DNA of 64,000 nucleotides from Atlantibacter hermannii. GTDB lineage: Bacteria > Pseudomonadota > Gammaproteobacteria > Enterobacterales > Enterobacteriaceae. The translations under genes and the position numbers were made by a program. Positions 57,125 to 64,000 of the stretch are shown here, one piece after another (position 1 is the stretch's first letter; each line of letters opens with the position of its first letter). The notes under the pieces were generated by a model. It had not been told where the DNA came from, did no database searches, and saw only the letters and a program-made list of their open reading frames with translations. The stretch lies in contig LR134136.1 of assembly GCA_900635495.1 (NCBI GenBank), positions 3,348,001 to 3,412,000 on the forward strand, in the 5' to 3' direction.

Positions 57125-57730
57125 TTAAAAAACAATCTTGTGGCGACCGACCAACGAGTGCGACAGCGTAGTGCCGTCCACCATTTCCAGTTCGCCGCCG
57201 ACTGGCACCCCATGCGCGATACGGCTGGCATCCACGCCGTATTGCCCGCAAAGTTCGGCAATATAGTTGGCTGTGGCTTCGCCTTCCACCGTGGGGTTAG
57301 TGGCGAGGATCACCTCTTTGAGCGACTCGGTTTCCAGACGCTGCTCCAGACGATCCAGGCCGATGTCCTGCGGGCCGATACCATCCAGCGGAGAGAGGTG
57401 GCCCATCAGCACAAAATAGCGACCGGAGAACTGCCAGGTTTGCTCAATCGCATAGATATCCGCCGGACTTTCCACCACGCAGATCTGGCCGTTTTCCTGC
57501 CGACGCGGATTCGCGCAAATGTGGCAAATTTCCTGCTCGGTGAAGGTATGGCAGTCGGCGCAGTGGCCGATTTCCGACATGGCGCGGGTCAATGCCTGCG
57601 CCAGGCGCATTCCGCCGCTGCGGTCGCGCTGCAACAGCGTGAAGGCCATGCGCTGCGCCGACTTCGGGCCGACGCCCGGCAGGCAGCGCAACGCCTCCAT
57701 CAGTTGGGTCAACAGAGGGCTGGTTTGCAT
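57125..57730 (-). CDS. recR: Recombination mediator RecR
   Basis: A 201-residue protein: helix-hairpin-helix (LRCLPGVGPKSAQRMAF), zinc finger CADCHTFTEQEICHIC, and TOPRIM domain with VVESPADIYAIE. Works with RecF and RecO to load RecA at gaps. Its ATG overlaps the ybaB stop by one base (TGATG). Confidence 0.97.
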   Translation of the reverse strand: MQTSPLLTQLMEALRCLPGVGPKSAQRMAFTLLQRDRSGGMRLAQALTRAMSEIGHCADCHTFTEQEICHICANPRRQENGQICVVESPADIYAIEQTWQFSGRYFVLMGHLSPLDGIGPQDIGLDRLEQRLETESLKEVILATNPTVEGEATANYIAELCGQYGVDASRIAHGVPVGGELEMVDGTTLSHSLVGRHKIVF

Positions 57731-58059
57731 CAGAACGGCATCTTAAAGCCTGGCGGCAGTTGCATACCGGAAGACACAGAAGCCATTTTCTCTTTCTGGG
57801 TCTCTTCGATACGACGTGCAGCATCGTTGAATGCAGCGGCGACTAAATCTTCCAGCATGTCTTTATCGTCTTCCAGCAGGCTCGGATCGATTTCCACGCG
57901 ACGGCAGTTATGCGCGCCGTTGATGGTCACTTTCACCAGACCCGCGCCGGATTCACCGGTCACTTCCAGCTTCGCGATTTCTTCCTGCATTTGCTGCATT
58001 TTTTCCTGCATCTGCTGGGCTTGCTTCATCAGATTACCCAGACCGCCTTTTCCAAACAT
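57730..58059 (-). CDS. ybaB: Nucleoid-associated protein YbaB (EbfC)
   Basis: A 109-residue YbaB/EbfC protein (MFGKGGLGNLMKQAQQMQEKM...). Dimer with tweezer-like DNA binding. Part of the conserved dnaX-ybaB-recR operon. I chose the second ATG (MFGK), matching the 109-residue family form; an ATG two codons earlier is possible. Confidence 0.95.
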   Translation of the reverse strand: MFGKGGLGNLMKQAQQMQEKMQQMQEEIAKLEVTGESGAGLVKVTINGAHNCRRVEIDPSLLEDDKDMLEDLVAAAFNDAARRIEETQKEKMASVSSGMQLPPGFKMPF

Positions 58060-58142
58060 ATGCATCTCTCTTTACTTTGGGGCTCGTCGGGCGCGTTCGC
58101 GCTCAACGATACCGGGTTTACAACAGACAGAAGACCTGCCCG

Positions 58143-60082
58143 TCAAAGGGGGCGAATGCTCTCTTCATCCAGATCGGCGTCGAAGAAACGGCGCAGAGTC
58201 TGAATGTTGGCATCCGCAATGATCGACTCGCGCGCCTGCGCCAGCTTCTCTTCATAAATCGCCTGACGCCACTCAAGAGGTGTACGACGGGCAAGATTAT
58301 CATCTTCAATGATAGTCAGTTCAATCGGCGAACCATAAAGCTGGCTCATGGCCTCGCTAAGGGTTTCCCGCGCCGCAGGCGAGTTTAAATGGCGCTGGGT
58401 AGGACGTAAATGCAGGCAGATGGTTTGCCCGTCCTGCTCCTTCCAGGCATTCAACGCCACCTGCTCAACCAGTTTCGGCAGCTTCATTAAGCTTACATCA
58501 CGCGCCCAGTCATCGCGCGTGAGAGATTCTTCAGCCAGTTTCGCCGCCAGTTCGGGGGTTTTTTCATGCTCCAGGGCTTTTTTCAGCGCTTTCGGCGTGG
58601 CCACCGGCTCTGGTGCCACTTCCACAACGTTCTGCGCTTTCCAGCGATAGGCTTCGGGTTTTGCCGGTGTGCTTTCTTTCAGTGTACTGGCCGGTTTTGC
58701 TTTTACCCGTTCTGTTACCGATGCCAGCCGTTCGAGCGCAGAGTTGCTCACCGGCCGCGCGGTTTTGGGCGCTGCCGGTTCACTCTTTTTTGTTCTGCTG
58801 CCCTCCTGGGCTTTTTGCAGACGGCTTCTGGCTTCCAGCAACTGGCTGGTTGCGTCAGGCAGCGCCGCGCTAACCGCCGGTTGCGGCGAGGCGGACGACG
58901 CAGGAGCCGCAGGGGATGGCGCTTCTACGCGGGCTACCGGCTGTGCCGCGACAGCCGGGATAGTCGGTTGCGTGTTTTGCGGCTCAGGCAGCGGCGCACG
59001 GGGATGGAAAGCCAGTGCGCGAAGCAGCGTCATCTCCACGCCCATCCGCCGATCCGGCGCCCAGGGCAGCTCTTTACGGCCAATTAATAAGGTCTGGTAA
59101 TACAGTTGCACATCCGCGGGCGGTACCGTACGCGCCAGCTCTTTTAGGCGTTGCTCAATCGCCGCCATATCCGAGCCGATGGCGGCCGGAGAAAGCTGCA
59201 CCATAGCGATACGGTGCAACAGACTGAGCATTTCCACCAGCAGCGCTTCCCATTCCACACCACGGGCGTGCGCGTCGGTAAGCAGACGCATCACGGTGTC
59301 GCCTTCCGCCCGCGCCAGCGCTTCAATCAGCGACAGCGCCTGGGCGTCATCCAGCGTGCCCAGCATCGCGCTCACTGCCTCGGTGCTGACCTGTCCGTCG
59401 CCGCTGGCGATAGCCTGGTCGGTCAGGCTCAGCGCATCGCGCAAGCTGCCTTCCGCAGCGCGCGCCAGTAACTGTAGCGCCCGGGATTCATGGTCGATTT
59501 TTTCCTGGGTCAGAATATGTTCGAGCTGATCGCGGATCTGATCGACATCCAGCGCCTTGAGGTGAAACTGCAGGCAGCGCGACAAAATCGTCACCGGCAA
59601 TTTTTGCGGATCGGTGGTTGCCAGCAGAAATTTGACGTGCGCAGGCGGCTCTTCCAGCGTTTTCAACAGGGCGTTGAAGCTGTGGCGCGAGAGCATGTGC
59701 ACTTCATCGATAAGATAAACTTTAAAGCGTCCACGAGCGGGCGCGTATTGCACGTTATCCAGCAAATCGCGGGTATCTTCGACCTTCGTGCGCGATGCGG
59801 CGTCGATTTCAATCAAATCAACGAAACGGCCCTGCTCAATTTCACGGCAGTTATCGCACACGCCGCAGGGGTGGCAGTAATGCCCGTTTCGCAATTCAGC
59901 CCTTTGGCGAGCAGTCGCGCAATCGAGGTTTTTCCGACGCCACGCGTGCCGGAAAACAGATAAGCGTGATGAATGCGCCCGAGGGATAATCCGTTCGCCA
60001 GCGCGGTCAGTACATGTTCCTGGCCGACGACGTCAGCAAAGGTTTGTGGGCGCCATTTACGGGCTAAGACCTGATAACTCAT
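58143..60082 (-). CDS. dnaX: DNA polymerase III tau/gamma subunits DnaX (one unprogrammed frameshift)
   Basis: About 647 residues when one C is restored in the CCCC run near 59873. Before it: the MSYQVLARKWRPQTFADVVGQ start and Walker A GTRGVGKTS. After it: CGVCDNC (zinc), LIDEVHMLS (Walker B) and SRC sensor. The tau-specific C-terminal domains run from about 435. The clamp-loader ATPase; essential, so the break near 59873 must be a sequence error. A separate, programmed frameshift downstream makes gamma. Confidence 0.94.
58780..58791 (-). other. dnaX programmed -1 frameshift site (gamma subunit)
   Basis: On the minus strand the slippery AAAAAAG (58791-58785; codons ACA AAA AAG) is followed in the -1 frame by GAG TGA (stop 58782-58780), giving a gamma of about 434 residues. 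An internal Shine-Dalgarno (AGGAGGGC) lies about 10 bases before it, and CCGGC...GCCGG arms of a stem-loop lie just after it, the same three-part signal as in E. coli. Confidence 0.88.
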
Positions 60083-60170
60083 GGGCTGGCTCTGAAATGC
60101 CTGGATGGTGAATAGAGAGGGGTAATGCTAACACAGCCCCACCTGTACGGCGAGGCTGTCGGGGCGATTA

Positions 60171-60722
60171 TCAATGACCGGGGAACGGGACCAGGCTGAA
60201 GCAGTCGATGCCAGCTTTTTGCAGGCGCTGTTCGCCGCCAAGATCGAACAAATTGATAATAAACGCAGCGTCTTTCACTTCGCCGCCGAGACGACGAATC
60301 AGCTTCACGGTCGCGTCGATAGTGCCGCCCGTCGCCAGCAGATCGTCCACAACCAGCACTTTATCGCCGGGTTTGATGGCGTCGACATGGATCTCAAGCT
60401 GATCGGTGCCGTATTCCAGCTCATAGCTTTCCGCGATAGTTTCACGCGGCAGCTTACGCGGTTTACGGACCGGGACAAAGCCCACGCCCAGCGCCAGCGC
60501 AACCGGAGCGCCGAACAAAAAGCCGCGTGCTTCGGTGCCCACCACTTTCGTGATCCCGGCATCTTTGTAACGTTCGGTCAGCAGTTCGATGCTTAACGCA
60601 TACGCTTTGGGGTCTTCCAGCAGGCTGGTAACGTCACGAAACAGAATGCCCGGCTTCGGGTAATCCTGGATGCTTTTAATACTGTCTTTGAGAAATTCAA
60701 GCTGCTGTGCAGTCGCGGTCAT
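60171..60722 (-). CDS. apt: Adenine phosphoribosyltransferase Apt
   Basis: A 183-residue PRTase starting MTATAQQLEFLKDSIKSI. PRPP loop VLVVDDLLATGGT, and GTEARGFLFGAPVA. Salvages adenine to AMP. I chose the ATG at 60722 to match the family; the frame stays open 15 codons further but those are not conserved. Confidence 0.96.
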   Translation of the reverse strand: MTATAQQLEFLKDSIKSIQDYPKPGILFRDVTSLLEDPKAYALSIELLTERYKDAGITKVVGTEARGFLFGAPVALALGVGFVPVRKPRKLPRETIAESYELEYGTDQLEIHVDAIKPGDKVLVVDDLLATGGTIDATVKLIRRLGGEVKDAAFIINLFDLGGEQRLQKAGIDCFSLVPFPGH

Positions 60723-60874
60723 AATTACATGCCTGATAAAAACGGGTTGACTCACAAGACACGCCAAAGGGGTTAAAGACGGTTTTGATTACGCTTTAAC
60801 CAGGGCGAGTCTGTTGCCGAAAACGCCAGAATGTACTGGCTGAGCACAGGAAATGCAACAGCCCTGATGCGGGT

Positions 60875-61252
60875 TTACGGGTTTTGTTGCTTTTCATCAA
60901 TCACCGGGAGACGCCACATGAAGACCAGCAGGCAGCCCAGGATCGTTAACAATAAAATACGCACCCAGACCATTTTTACCACCCACAGCGACACCGCAAA
61001 TGTTACAAGAATAAACAGGATAGCTCTGGGCTTTGCGCCGCGCGGCATTGCCTTATGCTGCTGCCAGAATCGCAAGTATCCGCCGAACCAGGAGCGGTAT
61101 AACAGCCAGTGATGAAAACGTGGGGAAGAGCGCGCAAAGCACCAGGCGGCCAGCAATAAAAATGGTGTGGTGGGAAGCAACGGAAGCACCACGCCGAGCG
61201 TCGCAAGCACTACCGCAATCCAGCCAATGATGATTAAAATGAGTCTTTGCAT
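60875..61252 (-). CDS. ybaN: DUF454 inner membrane protein YbaN
   Basis: A 125-residue membrane protein with about three hydrophobic helices and the family motif LPLLPTTPFLLLAAWCFARSS. Function unknown. Start MQRLILIII chosen to match the E. coli length; an ATG four codons upstream is less likely. Divergent from priC by 65 bases. Confidence 0.93.
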   Translation of the reverse strand: MQRLILIIIGWIAVVLATLGVVLPLLPTTPFLLLAAWCFARSSPRFHHWLLYRSWFGGYLRFWQQHKAMPRGAKPRAILFILVTFAVSLWVVKMVWVRILLLTILGCLLVFMWRLPVIDEKQQNP

Positions 61253-61317
61253 AGTCGCTTCCACAGGGTCATGACGGCTACTGTATCACAGCGCAAGCGG
61301 GACTTAGCGGAGAGCGA

Positions 61318-61845
61318 ATGAAAACCGACCGATTATTACAATCGCTACAAACGCGCTTGCACAGCCTGGCGCAAACGCTTGAGCCGCTGGCGCAGCATCG
61401 CACGCTGTCGGCGCGTTTCGATCGCCAGCTATTCCAGACACGTTCCACGGTGATTAACGATTATCTGCAGGAATGCTGGCGTAATTTAGACACCCTGACC
61501 CTTTACGTTCGGCAACAAAAAACCGACCGGGTCGCCTGGCTTGCCGAACATCTGGTGGCTCAAATGGAAGCGCTGTCGCGGGAAAGCGCCACCTGGACGC
61601 TGCGGTTTCATGACAGCGCGCACCTGCCCGCAGGCCGACGCCATGCCCAGTTGTTGCAGCATCAGGACTACGAACGGCGTTTACTGGCGATGAAACAGCA
61701 GCGTGAAGCGCAGTTGCGCAGCGTGGAAACCTTGCAGGAACAGCAAAAATTGCATAAAGAGTTGGATGTGCTGGACGGCAGGCTGGCTCGCTGCCGACAT
61801 GCTCTGGCCGCCATTGAACGCGCACTGGCGCGGCAAACGCGTTAA
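61318..61845 (+). CDS. priC: Primosomal replication protein PriC
   Basis: A 175-residue helical, Arg/Gln-rich protein (MKTDRLLQSLQTRLHSLAQTLEPL...). Helps restart stalled forks by loading DnaB through SSB and Rep. ybaM follows after 16 bases and is co-transcribed. Confidence 0.94.
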   Translation: MKTDRLLQSLQTRLHSLAQTLEPLAQHRTLSARFDRQLFQTRSTVINDYLQECWRNLDTLTLYVRQQKTDRVAWLAEHLVAQMEALSRESATWTLRFHDSAHLPAGRRHAQLLQHQDYERRLLAMKQQREAQLRSVETLQEQQKLHKELDVLDGRLARCRHALAAIERALARQTR

Positions 61846-61861
61846 TCCACAGGAGAAAATC

Positions 61862-62026
61862 GTGTCCCTTGAGAACGCCCCCGACGACGTCAAACTGGCA
61901 GTGGATTTGATTATGCTGCTGGAGACGCATCAGATCCCGCCAGAAACGGCATTACGTGCGCTGGAAATTGTTCGGCAGGATTTTTTACGTAAACAGCAGG
62001 AAGACGCAGCGGGCAGCGCAGAGTAG
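61862..62026 (+). CDS. ybaM: Small conserved protein YbaM
   Basis: A 54-residue DUF2496 protein with a GTG start (61862), preceded by AGGAGAAAATC. It reads MSLENAPDDVKLAVDLIMLLE at the N terminus, close to E. coli YbaM (53 residues). Function unknown. In K-12 it is followed by mscK and acrR; here glnB follows. Confidence 0.9.
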   Translation: MSLENAPDDVKLAVDLIMLLETHQIPPETALRALEIVRQDFLRKQQEDAAGSAE

Positions 62027-62029
62027 CGC

Positions 62030-62059
62030 CCTCTCCCGCCAGGCAATTCGCAGGAGAGG
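62030..62059. terminator. Hairpin between convergent ybaM and glnB
   Basis: CCTCTCC and GGAGAGG arms with a 16-base loop that can pair further; fills the 47-base gap between the stop codons. No T tract. Confidence 0.4.
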
Positions 62060-62073
62060 CCCGCCGGTGAGCG

Positions 62074-62412
62074 TTAGATGGCGGCGTCGTCTTCTTCGCC
62101 GGTACGGATACGCACCACGCGCGCCACGTCAAACACGAAGATTTTACCGTCGCCGATTTTGCCCGTCTGGGCGGTGCGAATAATGGTATCCACACAGGTA
62201 TCCACGATATCGTCAGTCACGACGATTTCAATTTTCACCTTCGGCAGGAAATCCACCATGTATTCCGCGCCGCGGTAGAGTTCAGTGTGCCCTTTCTGGC
62301 GGCCAAAACCTTTTACTTCGGTTACGGTCATGCCGGTAATGCCAACTTCCGCCAGCGCTTCGCGCACATCATCCAGTTTGAAAGGTTTAATAATCGCATC
62401 AATCTTTTTCAT
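62074..62412 (-). CDS. glnB: Nitrogen regulatory protein P-II GlnB
   Basis: A 112-residue P-II protein, nearly identical to E. coli GlnB (MKKIDAIIKPFKLDDVREAL). The uridylylated Tyr51 is in the T loop GHTELYRGAEY. GlnB rather than GlnK is supported by neighbours glrR-qseG and by the C terminus GEEDDAAI. Signals nitrogen and 2-oxoglutarate status to NtrB and GlnE. Confidence 0.97.
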   Translation of the reverse strand: MKKIDAIIKPFKLDDVREALAEVGITGMTVTEVKGFGRQKGHTELYRGAEYMVDFLPKVKIEIVVTDDIVDTCVDTIIRTAQTGKIGDGKIFVFDVARVVRIRTGEEDDAAI

Positions 62413-62506
62413 GGTGAACCCTTAACTCATCTCGCCAGTGGCACAGTTATCTACGCGTAATCGGTTGCTCACCGTATCATAATTACGCGGCGGTTTGGCA
62501 GCAAAA

Positions 62507-63844
62507 CTACTCTTTAAAATCGTTTGCATCGAGCTCATGACGGGCCAGTAATTTGTAGAACTCGGTGCGGTTGCGTCCGGCCATGCGCGCGGCATGGGTA
62601 ACATTGCCTTTGGTTATCTGCAAAATTTTCCGCAGATAGTTGAGTTCAAACTGGTTACGCGCTTCGACAAAGGTCGGCAGCACCGAGTTTTCACCCTCCA
62701 GCGCCTGACCGACCAGCGCCTCGCTGATGACCGGCGCGGAGGTCAGCGCCACGCACTGTTCAATCACATTCACCAGTTGGCGCACATTACCCGGCCAGCT
62801 TGCCGCCATCAGGTATTTCATGGCTTCGGTAGAAAAACGCCGCACGAACGGTTTGTGCCGTTCCGCCGCCTGACGCAGCAGATGATTTGCCAGCAGCGGA
62901 ATATCTTCCGCCCGCTCGTTCAGGGCCGGAATTTTCAGGCTCACCACGTTCAGACGATAAAACAGATCTTCACGGAATTCGCCACGCGCCATCGCTTTGG
63001 GCAAATCCCGGTGGGTTGCGGAAATAATCCGCACATCAATGTCGATATCGCGGTTGCTGCCGAGCGGGCGCACCTTGCGCTCCTGCAATATGCGCAACAG
63101 TTTCACCTGCAACGGGATCGGCATATCGCCGATTTCATCGAGGAACAACGTGCCGCCTTCCGCCGCCTGAAACAACCCTTCCCGGCTGCTTACCGCGCCG
63201 GTAAACGCGCCGCGCGCGTGGCCGAACAGTTCCGACTCCAGCAACTGTTCCGGCAGGGCTCCGCAGTTAATGGCGATGAACGCTTTTTTCGCCCGCGGGC
63301 TGGCATTATGGATCGCCTGCGCCAACACCTCTTTCCCGGTGCCGCTCTGCCCCTGGATCAACACGCTCACATCCGATTGCGCCACCATCCGCGCCTGCTC
63401 CAGCAGACGCAGCATTATCGGGCTGCGGGTGACAATGGTGTTTTGCCATTCATCATCACCGCTGACGCCTTTATGAGAGAGCGCATCGTCAATAGCCTGA
63501 TAAAGCGCGTCTTTATCTACCGGTTTGGTCAGGAAGCTAAAGACGCCCTGTTGAGTGGCGGCCACCGCATCAGGAATCGATCCATGGGCGGTGAGAATAA
63601 TAACCGGCAGGCCGGGCTGCACTTTCTGGATTTCGCTGAACAGCTGCATACCGTCCATCTCATCCATGCGCAAATCGCTGATAACTAAATCGATCTGCTC
63701 ACGTCCCAGCACCCGCAGCCCTTCCAGGCCACTTGCCGCCGTCTCGACGCTGTAGCCTTCGCTGGTAAGACGTAATCCCAATAGCTTAAGCAAGCCGGGA
63801 TCGTCGTCCACCAGCAGTAAGCGCGCCGGTTTATGCTGCGTCAT
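62507..63844 (-). CDS. glrR: Sigma-54-dependent response regulator GlrR (QseF)
   Basis: A 445-residue NtrC-type activator. Receiver (about 8-120) with phospho-Asp in DLVISDLRMDEMDG; AAA+ domain with GQSGTGKEV (Walker A), GAFTGA and GGTLFLDEIGDMP; Fis-type helix-turn-helix ending HAARMAGRNRTEFYKLL. With kinase GlrK it activates glmY in envelope stress. Overlaps the qseG stop by 4 bases. Confidence 0.96.
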   Translation of the reverse strand: MTQHKPARLLLVDDDPGLLKLLGLRLTSEGYSVETAASGLEGLRVLGREQIDLVISDLRMDEMDGMQLFSEIQKVQPGLPVIILTAHGSIPDAVAATQQGVFSFLTKPVDKDALYQAIDDALSHKGVSGDDEWQNTIVTRSPIMLRLLEQARMVAQSDVSVLIQGQSGTGKEVLAQAIHNASPRAKKAFIAINCGALPEQLLESELFGHARGAFTGAVSSREGLFQAAEGGTLFLDEIGDMPIPLQVKLLRILQERKVRPLGSNRDIDIDVRIISATHRDLPKAMARGEFREDLFYRLNVVSLKIPALNERAEDIPLLANHLLRQAAERHKPFVRRFSTEAMKYLMAASWPGNVRQLVNVIEQCVALTSAPVISEALVGQALEGENSVLPTFVEARNQFELNYLRKILQITKGNVTHAARMAGRNRTEFYKLLARHELDANDFKE

Positions 63845-64000
63845 GGTTTCGCCTCCTGCGTTTCTTCGGGGATATCCTTGTCATCAGGCGAGGCCGCCGG
63901 ATGCGTTGCGTCGGGCAGTTCGCCGCCGGATGTTTTCCGTGACGAGAGGCGACGCTCAATGTCGGTTAAATTTTCCAGTTTTTGCGTGACGAGCGCCAAC
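63841..64000 (-). CDS. qseG: QseG lipoprotein, C-terminal part only
   Basis: The last 52 codons, running in from the right edge: LALVTQKLENLTDIERRLSSRK, then an acidic, Pro-rich tail ending EETQEAKP. Position upstream of glrR and the LTDIERRLS segment match QseG (YfhG), the outer-membrane lipoprotein partner of the GlrK/GlrR system. The N terminus is outside the window. Confidence 0.85.
   Translation of the reverse strand, partial: LALVTQKLENLTDIERRLSSRKTSGGELPDATHPAASPDDKDIPEETQEAKP

Noticed and set aside
62594..63688. A 364-codon plus-strand frame opposite glrR
   Set aside because: An antisense shadow, with His/Arg/Gln-rich composition typical of reversed coding sequence.

Overview
The window is an enterobacterial chromosome segment (family Enterobacteriaceae). 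Most genes are near-identical in family, length and local order to the E. coli K-12 10-13 minute region: folD-ybcJ, ybcI-cysS-ppiB-lpxH-purEK, mnmH, ybbPA-tesA-ybbO-cnoX-qmcA-ybbJ-cueR, and copA-ybaP-ybaK-ushA-fsr-ybaL-gsk-hemH-adk-htpG-recR-ybaB-dnaX-apt-ybaN-priC-ybaM. The genus cannot be fixed from the sequence alone.

Layout. 1-4.4 kb: citrate lyase genes citE(partial)DC, divergent from the citrate two-component system citAB. 4.4-6.1 kb: a PAS-PAS-GGDEF diguanylate cyclase and tRNA-Arg(UCU). 6.3-7.4 kb: folD-ybcJ. 7.4-14.4 kb: a block not found between ybcJ and ybcI in K-12. It carries a two-gene operon (a lipoprotein and a very long coiled-coil FkpA-like protein with a degenerate FKBP active site), a PTS permease with a LacI-type regulator and paired operators, and a short-chain dehydrogenase. 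14.6-28.3 kb: housekeeping genes ending in cueR. 28.4-42.5 kb: a complete type I-E CRISPR-Cas island lying between cueR and copA. It has 94 repeats and 93 spacers, with leader and cas2-1-6e-5e-7e-cse2-cse1-cas3 all transcribed leftward. CueR-type palindromes occur on both sides of the island. 42.8-62.0 kb: copA to ybaM, including two conserved recoding sites (copA and dnaX). 62.1-64.0 kb: glnB-glrR-qseG, which in K-12 lies far away next to hmp, so a synteny junction sits between ybaM and glnB.

How the genes work together. citAB senses citrate and should drive the divergent cit operon. CueR controls copA across a 14-kb insertion. The cas genes and array form one leftward unit: Cas3 and Cascade interfere, and Cas1-Cas2 write new spacers at the leader just downstream of cas2. 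The dnaX-ybaB-recR-htpG-adk-hemH row is a leftward housekeeping series with a sigma-32 promoter before htpG.

Sequence quality. At least a dozen genes, including the essential cysS and dnaX, carry single-base insertions or deletions, mostly in short homopolymers. Several CRISPR repeats do too. These look like consensus errors rather than real mutations, so broken genes here should be read with caution. I give full gene spans across the frameshifts.
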